Shown here: piece after piece, positions 43,557 to 55,872 of the stretch | Position numbering within the stretch: position 1 is the first letter of the stretch | How the letters are laid out: each line of letters begins with the position of its first letter | NCBI GenBank assembly: GCA_037576215.1 | Contig: JBANDB010000007.1 | Location: 3,255,001-3,319,000 of the forward strand | Direction: 5' to 3' | DNA length: 64,000 bases | DNA from: Armillaria gallica | Taxonomy: Eukaryota > Basidiomycota > Agaricomycetes > Agaricales > Physalacriaceae | The notes under the pieces: model-generated | Databases searched by the model: none | What the model saw: only the letters and a program-made list of their open reading frames with translations | Told to the model about the DNA's origin: nothing | Program-made: the position numbers and the translations under genes

Positions 43557-46502
43557 CTAGTAATAGCCATAATGACTGGAGCCCACCTTGCTCTGCCAGT
43601 TTTCTCCATAGTTACCAGAGACACCATCCTGGTACTCAACAGATTCCTGGGGAGGTGGAGTCCAGCTGCCTTTAGAAGGACAGTTAGCATGACCACAATG
43701 ACCCCACCCACAGCAGGGACAAAGAGCTGGTGCAGGATCAGGCTCCTCTGGGTTAGCGTTGCAGTTAACATGATCGCAACCCCAACCATATTCTTTAATG
43801 TACTGGGCAGCCTCATTTTTACCTTTACCCTTCTGATCCTCCTTTTTGCCCTTGTTCTTTGAATGGTTCTTCTTACTGTGGCCATGACCTGAACACTGGT
43901 GCTTCTTCCTCCACCAAGGAACATAAGTTTTGCAAGAAGAAGATGTAGCATGATTGTTGGTCCTCATCTTGGCCACAGTACTAGCCTCTGCTTCCTCTTG
44001 AGTGCACATCTCATCAAGTTTAACCATAACAAGATGGTAATGTTGGATGAGGATGTGGTGAAGCTTCAGGTTCAAGTAGATTTCACAGGTGTTGGATTCC
44101 AACTGTTGGAATTTGCCCCAACATAGGCCTTCACATTGTCAACAATCACTTTCATATGAGGGTCATCACCAATGACACCCAAAACTTCTATAAATGCATG
44201 GAATTAGTAACCGCAGACCAGAAAAAGTGGAAGACAAGAACTTACTAGCTCCATAAGGATTGGTGTTGATGAGTTCATTAATAATGTTGAGGATATCTTG
44301 ATCGTCCTCCAGATGGGGATCCTTGAATGGCATCAAAATGGTTTGCCAGTCAGGAAGGCCTCCAACACAGTGGCGAGTAACAGATTTACTACAAGCATGG
44401 CAGACCAAAGACAGCCTAGCAAAAGTACACTCAGTGTTCTCAAGAATGCAAGGCCCACAAGGACAAACAGCCTTAGATTCATGTCAATACAAAAGAAAAC
44501 GGGGATTTAAAAGAAAAACATACCTTGGCAGAGCGAGCAGGACATCAATGGGCAGGATGACTCAGAGTACGAGAGCAATAGGCTAGAGATCTTCATAATT
44601 GTGTACCCAGATACATCCGCATCCGTCAGCACAGGTACCTGTGGCCAAAGGTCCATACCCATCATCCATGGCAACATCTGTGCCACGGATGATCCAACAC
44701 GTGCCACAGGTACCCACATTCGTGGCAGGTACCTGCACCTACCCAGATACATACAGGTACCTGCAGGTATTTGCATGAGTATCTGTATCATACTCATCCA
44801 ATTCTCACTGAATAGGCTACACTATGCATGTAACTAGCCCTACATGGTGAATGAGGAGGAGGAGAGAGTGACCTATAGTTATGGTGACACTGACGGAGCA
44901 AGGAGAAACGGAACAGGAACATGCTGGAGTCGTCTGAAAGGCATTGAAGAGGGCTTTCAAATGCTCCAACAATCGAGAGAAACGGGGAAAAAGCGATGAA
45001 GATATGGACCAAACAAAATGATGGCTAAATCGGACAGTGATGGTAATGATAAGAGGGCAGCACCGTGAGATGGTAATGGATAAGGGACACTAAGGGAGGG
45101 TCAGAATGTATCAAAATAGAGCTTTCCGACGGTACCAGACATGTAGGGAAGCACCCATCCGAACCCAAGATAGCTTGAATATGCTCTCCATCCTTTGTCA
45201 AAACAATGATCCCTTCATAACTCCGCAACGATGTGGCCGATTTTACCAAGTAGGGGGTCGTTTTGAAGCCATATGCCAGAGCATTCCAACGCTTTCATCC
45301 ACGAGAAAAACGGGTGAAAGCCGAAGGAGAAATCGTCGTGACAAGATGTTGATCTGAGCTTATGAGCAAGAAGTATGGTCTGTGAACATGTGAGAGTTAA
45401 AAGTTGAGCTCTAGGACCAAGGGCTGAGGTGAAATAACTGAGAGAGCCATTACTGGACACTAGGAGGATCCACAAGAGGGCAAGGTGGTGGGATGAGAGA
45501 GTATTCTAGTTACACAGGTACCTGTGATGGGTACCTGTCACATTCAGAGTCATACCTGCCATCTGTGCAACACCTGGGTGTCACAGATACTGTGACATCC
45601 ACAGTTGCTCACCGGTTAATCTGCAGGTATTTGTCAAATACCCGGCAATCATAAAGATCTTTACAATAGGCACAAAAAGTGTTGCCATATTGAAGGTCAG
45701 CCTTGTTGAAAGAGTGGCAATACAGATTGGTGATCTTCTTGCCAATCTGGACAGTGTCCTTGAGGGTACTTTCTTTTTTGGCAAACTGCTCAATGAAGGC
45801 ACTGGAAGGAGTGACAGCCAGAGATGGCATCTAGATCATACCAAGTCAAATTAACATGATGCTACAGTTTTAATGGATTTGAAGCATGTACCACCCAATC
45901 TGCAGAAGAGACCATAGAAGGAGACACAGCATGAGTTTCCCTAGCAGGAGTTTCCTCCTCCAATGCCATGTCGGCACCCTGAGAGGCAGAAGCAGATGTG
46001 GCATCTGAAGACAAAGGCATGGTCTAAACTTCCTTGAAAGGAGTGACATTGAGAGTGAACAGAGCAGAGGACATCTGGATATCATTGTCAATACGGTAAC
46101 GCAAGGGAGGGAAAACCTCCAGAGCATCCAAGATTTGGTTGCCAGAGATGGAGTACCATCCACCGACAGAAAACTTGAGACTGTCAGACTCAATCTTGAG
46201 CATGGTGTCCATGGAAGTTATACTTAGAGATGCAGCCATCAACAACAGCTTCAAACATCTTAAAGAATTCTTCCTTGAGAGTGGATGGATAGTGTGCCTC
46301 GATCTGGCACTATTCAATGTCAATTAGAGCATGAAAACCCACACAGGAGCATGGCAATTTACCTTGACATGTACTGCCTCATCAAAGTAGGTGGTGAGAT
46401 GTAACAATTGTGCATTAGGCTCAAGGGGACTTGCAAGATGGCATTAGCATGCTTGACAAGGGAGATGAGAGATGGAATAGCTTGAGCAGCAGAAGTAGAC
46501 AT
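43557..46502 (-). pseudogene. Antisense spliced gene of Ty3 copy B, Zn2Cys6-type protein
   Basis: This is the copy B counterpart of 2972-4874, read from an ATG at 46502 (MSTSAAQ) to a stop at 43557, with introns at equivalent positions. The six cysteines keep the spacing C-x2-C-x6-C-x8-C-x2-C-x7-C (about 44367-44467), although other residues in the cluster changed. The C-terminal basic stretch (HGHSKKNHSKNKGKK) and the second Cys/Trp/Gly-rich cluster (CGWGHCGHANC) are also kept. It is interrupted by the hAT-like element at 44594-45653, and it has a TAG near 46025 and a frameshift early in exon 1. Function is inferred only from the cysteine pattern. Confidence 0.65.
44594..45653. mobile_element. 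hAT-like non-autonomous element
   Basis: Comparison with copy A shows a 1060-bp insertion. Flanks GAGATCTT (44586-44593) and AAGATCTT (45654-45661) form an 8-bp target duplication with one mismatch, as for hAT elements. The ends (CATAATTG and, inverted, TATGATTG) are imperfect inverted repeats. Multiple CAGGTA(C)CTG motifs cluster near both ends (44630-44770 and 45510-45630), like subterminal transposase-binding sites. No transposase is encoded. Confidence 0.72.
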
Positions 46503-46960
46503 GGCAATTCAGTGAAATGCGATGATTCTGAGGGCACAACAATGAGAAAACATTCCCTTTATATGAAAACTCAGAAACAACTCACCTCATCACATTTACA
46601 TGAAAATTCCTACTGGGCTTGGATCATATGCTCAATGGAACACAGCATGGAATCAAACCGCATGTTTGCAACTTTCAAAACTCAGTGGCATTCACTTTCA
46701 AATTACAAGTCTTCAAACCTCAGTTTAAATCTTTTCAGCCTTGGCCAGCAAAGATTTAAAAAGTTTAGGGGGGAGAGACATGAACCCATGTTGTTCATAG
46801 GACAAAAACACGCATTCTTTTCAACATGACATTTTTGCACGAAAAGTAATGAAATCATGAAAAAAATGACCTTTCAATCTACGAAATACTCTATGAAGAA
46901 CTACAAAAATATCATTTCTAACGACAAAAATACCACACTCCACCATCAATTTGACTATAC

Positions 46961-47419
46961 ACGATGGAGATATCACCAAAATCATACTTCAGTAATGAAA
47001 ACTTATGACCAGTAACACGAAACATGATGAAACCAAAGGCCAACAGTGCCAGAGCCATAGCCATCCACATTCCTTACCATTTTAATTTCATGGCAATTCG
47101 GACTTGGAGAAATTATTTCAAGAAACAGCCAAAGGTGGACAATCATGTGAATCCTAGCACATGAGCCCCAGCAGCTGAAATTTCTCTAAGTCCAAATTCA
47201 CTGAAAATCACTCAAAAATCTTCAAAAATCACAACAAAACAGAGCAAGAAAATGTGATTTTATTTATTTTCACCCTCATTGGGGTGGTGACATTCAACAC
47301 TGTGTAAAAATATTGCCCATAGGCATGCAATACAGATCTACATATAAAATGCTTAAAAATATTGGAGCCTTGCTCCCAAGAGATGATGCCTGTTGATGAC
47401 CAGTCCCCAATCCCACAGC
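46961..47419. other. No gene recognised
   Basis: This is AT-rich sequence downstream of copy B and of the minus-strand gene ending at 47420. I see no LTR end and no supported ORF, so the 3' boundary of copy B is unresolved. Confidence 0.4.
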
Positions 47420-48435
47420 TCAGCCCAACCTACCCTTCTTCTTTGTGGAGGGCCCAGCAACACCTTCAGCAACATCATCCAATGCATCATCCTCACCAAC
47501 ATCCTTATCATCCTCTTTGTCAGCCTTGATGAAATCCAGACAGCCACAGAGACGAGATGCTTGGGCATAAATACTGTCAGTATGAGCAAAAATGCTAAGG
47601 CCAGCCAGGTATTGCTCAGTGATTTTGGAGATGGTGGCATTATTGGCCTCGATAGTGTTGAGGGCTCCCTCAAAAGTGTTGACCATGTCTACAAAAGAAG
47701 ACAAAGTTAGCATGATGAAACAAACAAGGAGAAATATTACCATAGCCCTTGGGTTGATAGTGCTCAACAGAGTTTAGCGCAGCAACCCCATTGACCTTGC
47801 ACAGGAGTTTTGAGTAGTGACAATGCACACACTTGACGGTGTGCATCAAGAGCTTGCAGCACTGGGTACTAAGGTGTTTGCAGTGATCACAAGGGGTGGT
47901 GTACTGCTCAAAAACTTGTTAATAAAACCCAAAATTTGAACAGAACAATACGTACTTGTTCACCTACAAACAGTGTGACAGACTTACTCCAGTAACTCTT
48001 GTCAACTTCTATGAATTCACCAAAATCCCTGTCAACTACAAGCATGCCAATGCTCTTGACACCATTCTTTACCACCTTTGCAGAAGAAGGGATGTTCTCC
48101 CCAAACCCTCCACCACTAATGCCTAAAGTAACAGGCAGCAGTTTCAAAGGCCCTGGGCCATGTTTATGGACCACCTTGGTAGCCACAGCAGCTAAGAAAA
48201 AGGAGCTAAGAAAAGGATAACATGGATAGAGAGAAGGAAAGACTCACATTTGTCATCCTCAATCACCACAGTCTCTTTCAACTTGGGTTTTTTGGGGGCA
48301 GGTTTATCCTTCACCTGTGTAGTATCCTCTTCAGTCCTCATGCGTTTACAAGGTGCCTTGGTCTCTGTAGCCTGGTCTTTACCCTTTGTGTCCTTTTTCT
48401 TCTTCCTGGTCATGTCAATCTTGGATCCTTGCATG

Positions 48436-48820
48436 TGTTAGGCCTGGACTCAGGTATAACACATGTAAGCGTACTAAGGCTGTCTCACATTCAGACAATC
48501 ACCTAAGTAGCTGTGGAGTGCACAATATGAGGTGGTGTAACACTTAGTCAAACTCGGCAAGCGAGAGAGTAAAGTCAGGTATGTATAAACTTAGTTTGAA
48601 ACTAGAGTTACAGAGTGTAAGCTAGCTACTTATATACTACATGTTGGAGTCTGAATATGTGACAGGTGTCCATGCGGTAAGTGCGTGGTAGGCAAGCGAG
48701 AAAGGCGAGTCCTAACACAGGGTCAAAGTCGTACGATATGTGGAGATTTGATAAGCAAAGCACCGAAGATAAGATGAGATTAGATAGGTGCTGAAGATTA
48801 GATAAGGAAAAATCATAACA
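48436..48820 (-). repeat. Chromovirus 3' LTR
   Basis: This LTR begins and ends with the inverted repeat TGTTA/TAACA. It aligns without gaps to 62255-62639; I count about 19 differences, all transitions. A TATATAAG on the minus strand lies mid-LTR. Confidence 0.93.
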
Positions 48821-48832
48821 TTACCCCCTCAT
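48821..48832 (-). promoter_or_regulatory. Polypurine tract
   Basis: ATGAGGGGGTAA on the minus strand lies immediately upstream of the 3' LTR, the position of the primer for plus-strand DNA synthesis. Confidence 0.75.
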
Positions 48833-49098
48833 TAAATAATGTGTCCCAAATGCCCTAAGTCCTCACTACTATGCCATGCGCAACGTTAGAGCCACTGCCT
48901 AACTGTGTGTGACACTCTTTTCTTTGTCCCCATATGGAAGGGCCGAACGAAGAGGAGAGATTTCAGTTAGGTGGTAGTAGGAGCGGATTATGGTTCATCG
49001 TCTTCGGAGTTGCTTTGTGCACTACTCCAGTAGGCATCGAGGAGATGCTGGCACCTTTCAGCATCAGGGTTGCATATCTATTTCTGCTTTCCATCGAG

Positions 49099-49199
49099 TC
49101 ATTGGGCAAGGTAGTAAACCGAACCATTTTCGTACTTGCAGTCGAGGAACATCGTAATGATTCTTTTGTTTTTGTCTTCAGTTACTGTCGGTACAGCGT
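49099..49199 (-). pseudogene. Chromovirus Pol C-terminal tail
   Basis: This segment reads AVPTVTEDKNKRI... to YYLAQ and a TGA at 49099. It continues the frame of the chromodomain region that is cut at about 50946 by the LTR-like insertion. Confidence 0.6.
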
Positions 49200-50945
49200 T
49201 GTCATGCCCGCAGCGTGGCTACCCATGTAAATTCGCGATTTGGCATGTTTAAGCATTAGCTTATAGGCTACACTTAGGGAGCTTGCTAAAGCAGACATGT
49301 GGATACCTATTCTAAGCGAGGTTACTGAAGCGATGTTGCAGTATGTCAATGGAAACAACAGAGCTAACCAAGGGCTTGGTCATAGCACTGTACCTGAAGG
49401 GCAGGCTTGACAGAAAGGCCAATTAGTGAGCTCACTCCTTCCAATAAGCTTGACCTGCGCTTGCATCAGTAGGATGAACTTAGAGGTGAATTGCAACATA
49501 AAGATGATAACCATGTGCTCACTTAATGAAAGAAGCATGGTGCCTGAAAATCCAGAGATAACCTTGTGTAAGGACAGAAATGGAGAGCTATCACGAGGCA
49601 GGCCTAAGATAAGGGTTTCGGCTGAGAGATTAGCTCTTTTGCTAGCAACCCGAAAGACCCGATGGCTAATATGCCTAAGAAAGGAGGTGTCTACCAGAGA
49701 GGAGCTCCGGAAAAGAGATGCTGTGGGCTTAATCGCCAGCTACCAAGGTCCTAGGCCCACGGAGGTGACTTTGACATGCACCATCATCACAACACCTTGA
49801 TGAGACCAATCAGAGGCAGTCTGACTCATCTGCCAAGGAATACCACAGCTGTGGCAGACTGACATAGAAAACTGTAGAAATGCATCGAAATATCTATACC
49901 CTTTTCTGTACTCATGGACTGTTTGTAATCATCTTTCTCTCGTAGTATATAAGTAGTACAGTTAGGCAGTGTACAATCCAAGTTACTATTTGCCCTCTTC
50001 TCTGCTAAGGCACAGTGCGAACGGCTTGAGTTGCATTGAAAAGGACTAGCTCGGAATCTGTGGGTCTCCTGCCTTGCGTAGTGAGCCTACTAGTCGCTAG
50101 CCTTGGAAATTGTGACGGACAAGTGCTGAGAGGCTGTATTTTGGCGAGAGAGTCAGTAGTTGGCTTCTGGGGTCATTGGTTATAGCAAGCTCGCAGAGAA
50201 ATAGAAACAGAGAAACATTTTGGATAATAAACTTCGGTTTACTTGAGATAAATAAGAGATTCGGAGGCAGTGAAGCTGCGCCAGCCTTGAGAGTTGACTG
50301 GATATCATCTGAGAGAAAGCTCTGTTCCATTTCTGGTGCAGTGTAAGAGAGAATTGAGGGTTCATGCAGGAATTGGCCTAATCAGGCTACTCTGTGACAG
50401 CTGCACTAGGTGTAGTAGGTGCACGCCAGCTGAAAGAACTCTGGCGGAGCCTTGTTACTTAGTGAGCTTGCATGGTGCAATACCTATTTGTTTGAGGGTT
50501 TATTGTGTTTTGTTTAAGAGTGCCGAGGGCCTCATTTGTGACGAGTTGGGATTCAGGTTTAGCAGACTAGAGAAAGGCAAAGGTGTGCACAGTTGGACCT
50601 AGTGGCACTTCGTACTAGCGAGCTCACTGAACGGGCTATTGTCGTGACCAGTCGGGACTCAGGTTTAGCAAGCTAAGAGGAAGGCGAAGTCGTGCGCAGT
50701 TGGACCTAGCGGTGATTCGTACTTAGTGAGCTCACTGTGCGGACTGTGTTGTTTTCGCAGATCTGTGTGTCTGTTAGTCGGGCCATTGAGAGAGAGCTAT
50801 TGAGATTCATTGAGATACTGTTGGTGCACAAGTAGAATTAAATTCCTTGCTCCCCTCCACACTTATAGAGATTGGTGTGTGTGTGTTAGTGGGGTTGAGT
50901 GTAGGTTTGGTGTGTGTTCACGCTAGGCTGCACTTAGTTTCACCA
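49200..50945 (+). mobile_element. Long LTR-like insertion 1
   Basis: The roughly 1746-bp repeat starts TGTCATGCC and ends TTTCACCA. It is homologous along its length to 59630-61319 (for example GAGAAACATTTTGGATA and CTTCGGTTTACTTGAG). A TATATAAG occurs near 49947 in the plus orientation. It separates the chromodomain from the Pol tail. I could not define a convincing target duplication. Confidence 0.7.
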
Positions 50946-52035
50946 GTGCACACCGCGAAGCTCTTCAGCGTCTATCCTTCGGACGCTGCTTGTTCGTTTC
51001 TCGTATTCCTTGATGGCTTTTTGGGCATTCCCCATCTCTGAGTCTCGTACCCATGAGTTATGCTCGTGCGTCCATCCCTTCCATTTGATGAAGTAGTCGG
51101 TGACTGTGTATGATTTCTTGCCTTGTCCTCCACAGATCATTCGAGGTTTCAAGTCAAGAATCTCTTCGATCTCGTATTCTTCTTCATCGTTGATAAGGTC
51201 AGGAGGCAGTGGAGGCGGTGATTCCTGATTAGGGAATGCAGGCAGGATGTATGGCATCAAAAGCTTCTCATTGAAGCATGGGTGGATCTTTCAGTGAAGC
51301 GGGAGCTTGAGCTTGTAAGCTGAAGCCCCTGCCTTGTTGATGATTTTGAATGGACCAACTCACTTGTTGTCCAGTTTCTTCTTTGGCCTTGGGAGGTGAA
51401 GGTTCGTGGTGTCGAGCCAAACCTTGTCTCCGACGCAGTAGTTGCATGCACTGCGTTTTTTCCTGTCATATTGCATCTTCATGCTATTGGCTGCTTTGTC
51501 GAGGGCTTCATGTGTTTCTTTGTGGATCTGGGTCATGATGGTCATGAATTCAACAGCAGCAGGGTTTGTAATGGAAGAGGGTCGGGGAGAGTCTGGAAGG
51601 ACTCTAGGGTTTCGGCTGTACAATACCATAAATGGGCTTTTGCCGGTGGTGCTATGAACACAGTTGTTGTGGGTGAACTCTGCCAAGGGAAGCCAGTCGA
51701 CCCAGTCATCCTGTTGGTAATTGATAAAGATCTGTAGATACTTTTCGATCTCCTGGTTGACTCATTCTGTTTGACCATTGGTTTGTGGGTGGAAGGCGGT
51801 GGAGGCATTTTGTGTGATGTCGAGCATGCAATATAACTCCTTCATGAATTTGGAGACAAATTGCAGTCCTCGGTTGGAGATGATAACCTGAGGCATACCA
51901 TGTCAGGTGTATACATGATCGTGAAGGATTTGGGCCCATCCTTCAGCAGAAAGTTCCACATTGCAGGCAACAGGGATAATTGCTTTAGAGAATCTATCCA
52001 CGATTACGAGCAGAGCATCATGGAGCCCTAGTCAT
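50946..52035 (-). pseudogene. Chromovirus integrase C-terminal half and chromodomain
   Basis: From 52035 downward: the second half of the integrase core (DALLVIVDRFSKAI, FVSKFMKEL, AFHPQTNGQTE with the catalytic Glu), the GPY/F module (VGPFKIINKAG, 51250-51360), then a chromodomain (YEIEEILDLKPR...YFIKWKGW...HNSWV, about 51000-51180). Chromodomains direct integration of this lineage toward particular chromatin marks. Four in-frame stops lie near 51902, 51765, 51358 and 51295, and the integrase N-terminus is missing at 52036. Confidence 0.88.
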
Positions 52036-54556
52036 AGATCTGAGGCAAATAGAGCCCACTCTAGCAAGGCAAAGCTGATTCATCTGTTCCCTGTATAGCA
52101 GGATCCCTCTACAACCTCATAACAAAGCACTGCATGCTCCTGTACCGGAAAACTGTTACATAATCATTCCAGGCAACCATTCGGCACCTCCTTGCCCTTA
52201 TATTGTGGCCCTACATTGCCTGCCACCCTCCCGACCACTGCTACGACGATTTGAGCACAGCCACCATCTAAAATAGGTTCCAGCACAATTTAGCATTGGC
52301 ACTAAAGCCAGATTGCAGATTGGCTTATGAGCACTGGTTGGGCACTGGATATCCTGCCCTCCTGCCCATTGTTTGGGCTCGAAAAAAAATTTATGGGCCC
52401 TAAAAATAATATTACACATTCTAGTACTGCCTCCTGACCCATGTGCCACCATTTTTGGCTGGATTCGACAATGCTCGCTTGGATATAGCAAACTGTGGGA
52501 AAATACTATTCCCAATCTGGCATACTTCATGATTTTTGAAAACAGGTCAAAATTTGGGATACTGGGTAGTATAAATCCTTTACTTTTTCTTGAGAGATAT
52601 GGATATATCATGTCTCTGTATAATTATTCATTTTACCACCCAGACAGTAGTGAAAATGGCATTCCAATGAGTTTCGGAGTTTGCCAGAGTAAGTTCAAAT
52701 CACTGCTCTCACCAGTATTTCACCAATTTTTCATTCTCAATGCATTTCTGAGCTGCATACTTTTCATGGAACACTTATTGTAGCATTAAATGTCTAATAT
52801 ACTCATTATAAGGGTAAAATTCCCATCCAATAAATTGAAACATAAGAATTTCAGTGGCAAAAGTGGTAAAACCCAGTCTTTTGTGGGTAGGAACTGCTCT
52901 ACACCACCAAATCAGAGTAAAGTGTCTCAAAAATAGTATCAAGCACTTACATATAGTAGTCTAAATCCAAATATGATGCTGCCCTGAAGAAATGATTTCA
53001 TGAACATGCTCGATAGTAGAAACGAATTCAGAAAGATTCAGAATACTTGATGTTCACTTAAGGGTTGAACTTGGTGTCTAGGCATATATTGGTATATTGG
53101 GGTGGATCGGAGCTATGGATCCAATAGTATAAGGTGTATACTAGGATATTGCGTCTTTTTAATATTGGCTGGGACAATGGCAAGAGGTTTAGGAGTGATT
53201 TACTGTTCAGAAAGACCCAAAATGTGGGGTAATGACAATAAAATGGACAATATCGTAGGATTGCAATACTCTAATACCATGAAAACTACATACTCAGATT
53301 TTAAATACATTTAGGTAGATATCCTGATGATTTCCGGGACCTCGGAGGGCATATATTGAGCAGTAGAAGCATTCCGAGGGTGCATTCCACTTGCTCGATC
53401 ACCCCAGACCATACATCCGCACAGTGATTGAGTGGCTGTGCAGCACCTTTTTTCATCTCTTTCCTCCACCAGTACGGAGTTTTCTTGCCCTTTATTCATC
53501 TACATTGCCCATTTTCATGGGCTAGAGGTGTGTTTTATTTATAATACTGATACGTTGGTTTTAGATCTTTTTGGCACATCCAGTGGCCCCAAGAGCCCCA
53601 CATAGTGACTGTATTATACCCCCCACATGCGTAGGCCCTCGCCCGATGCAGCACCATCTACAACATCCAAGCAGATGCCCCATGACAGCCATTGACTAGG
53701 GAGACGACGATCATAACACTCCACCAGCCGGTACCACGACAACTGGTGCCATCCCCCCTTCCTACCCAGCACCCCCCATATCGACATCAGGGTGAATCAC
53801 TTGTGCACGGTGAATGCGCACACCCCAACAACCTCAGATGTTGTTGAGGATCCAACATCAGGTCCCATCTGCAAGTACAGGATGGGAATGTTTAACAACA
53901 GGGACAACGACAACGAAAAGGACAACGACAACGAGAAGGCCAGGGGAAGCCTGAGAACATTGAAGGAGTATGGAGGAGGGTATGGCATGGATTCAGTGGA
54001 AGGTGGATGTGCTGGGGAGGGTGCAGGAAGGTGGAATGGCGCGAGCAGGTGGGCGGGAGTGAGATTGGTCACCAATGTCCAACGACGGCAGCAACAATGA
54101 CGTCCTGACAGACGTCAACTCTCCTCCCATAGATGCGTCAAACGACACCAAGATGAGGGCTACATGAGCACTGACAGCCCTGCCACTGCCACCCCCGCCC
54201 GATACCAACATTGATTCCTATAGCCCACCCCAGGCCCAAAATCCCCCCTCCTTCATGCATCCTCCATTGTCGACATGGGGGATCCCAACTATCAGACCAG
54301 ATTTCTGTTCTGATGCCGTCCTCACCCCCAACAACGATGACGACACTCAATCCCCATCCCAGCTGCATCCCGCACCCTCCATCAACTGAATGACCCCCAT
54401 CGAATCTCTCCCCCCATTTTCAATGCTGGGGATTCCGATGGTGACTGCCATTTTCACTCCCAAGCTCCCTGTGATGGTCTACAGCGCCGTCGACCCATAC
54501 TTCGCCCCTATCTCATCTCCAGCCCATGCTACTGCTGCCAATCGGTGCCCTGGGAT
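52036..54556. other. Unidentified 2.5-kb segment inside the chromovirus
   Basis: It replaces the RNase H end and the integrase N-terminus. The part 52036-53320 is AT-rich without a supported gene. The part 53600-54540 is Pro/Thr-rich, CA-rich sequence containing a short GACAACGA-type tandem repeat (about 53907-53938) and low-complexity ORFs (53792-54100 plus). I see no recognised domain and no clear terminal repeats. Confidence 0.4.
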
Positions 54557-55872
54557 TGGTCGGCAATAGTCTAGGGGTGAGCAAGGCAATGAGAAAATGG
54601 CATGGGGACTGCGAGTGGCAAAATAAATGCGGAACGAGATGCTGAGGGTGGACTGGCGAGAGAAAATGGGGAACTATGAAAACTGGCGGTGATACTGGTC
54701 CTATACGATGCGGGGGTGCTGAGTTGATGTCAAAACTGGTCTGGTACTGAAACGATCCTATCCTATGTCAAAACTAACCTTCAAGCCCACTCGAGGGACT
54801 GATACTATACGAAAACTGGCTGAAACTGATCCTAAGTCTGCTCGGAGACTACCCAAGTGGGCAACGACAACGATGGCGAAAGAGAAACGGTAAAAACTCC
54901 AATGGTGTAAAAGTGAAACGATGACGGCCTATAAAAGATAACAGAGACGAGGTATGGCACGGTGATCACGTATTGGCACAATATGAGTGTGTACCAATAG
55001 TGTTAAGAGCGAAGAGCGAGTGTGGAAGAACTTTTCACAGTCAAGAACCATGGAATAACTCTGGTGAGTTTAAGAGTTGATGTGCAATCGAGATTATGCT
55101 GGGGTAAACAGTATATTGCCATAGAATGGTGAATAGATGTAGTTTACTGGCGATAATTGACGTAGCGCACTGAGATAGACTGCAGTAGACTGGTCCTCAG
55201 CTGGTGATAAACTGACTAGCTACATTTTTCTAGTTAGTTTTTATACTACAAGTACAAATTTATAAATAGTGTAAATATGAGCGACTTAGTAAGGCTGTAA
55301 GGCCGTAGCTTAGTAAAATCATAGTGAACATATGGTCCTTTTGCCTTCAAAAGTAACAGCAAGTCATCGATGTTACTGTGTTCGGACTGAAGCCATATGG
55401 TCTTATTGAGCGATGAGCAGATCAACAAGTGCTGTTTAGCTGCGGATTTCTAGGTGATAGTCGTCATGCTGAGGAGTATGCGTGGGGGTATGTTTTCTCA
55501 AGGCCTTGGCATTGTAACAGCCTTAGTAAACACAGTCTGTAGTTGCTGTAGCTGGGAGGGTCCTCACATCAATCACATCATTTCATTAAGTGATCGATGG
55601 GCACGTCAACTAGTTGCTTCTGAGTGATGCGACAATTCTGTATTAGGATGAAGGTCGATCAACGGTGCCTTGCTGTGATGAAATATGGCAATTATGATGC
55701 GTAGCAAAATGGGATGGATAACAAAGCGCGTAAGGAGTGATTGCCATAGGGTGAAAGTGGTATTGCTGTGTGTGGAATTATTGGTTTACTGAAAGGCCGT
55801 TGAAGGGACGGCAACATTAATTAGCAGGTAAAATCTACGAATTCTGAGCATACAGAGCCTGGAGGCTCATCA
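54557..55872 (-). mobile_element. Fragment of Ty3 A/B-family LTR
   Basis: This is homologous to 16049-17378. It keeps the GGCTCATCA end at 55872, where it enters the chromovirus RNase H, and is truncated at 54557, lacking about 360 bp of the other end. Confidence 0.85.

Larger units (their letters stand above)
32679..46960 (+). mobile_element. Ty3 copy B, plus orientation
   Basis: The region is colinear with copy A in reverse complement, from the TTTCTGGAGCCC tract (32679) through gag, protease, RT, RNase H, integrase and the antisense gene to about 46960, where similarity to 2508-2640 ends. It has no 5' LTR, and I see no 3' LTR before 47400. Many in-frame stops, a 3.4-kb insertion in gag (35903-39288) and a hAT-like insertion at 44594-45653 mark it as the older or more heavily mutated copy. 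Confidence 0.88.

Noticed and set aside
53792..54100. A 102-residue plus-strand ORF with Asp/Asn repeats
   Set aside because: Low-complexity sequence built on a short tandem repeat, with no homology signal visible by eye.
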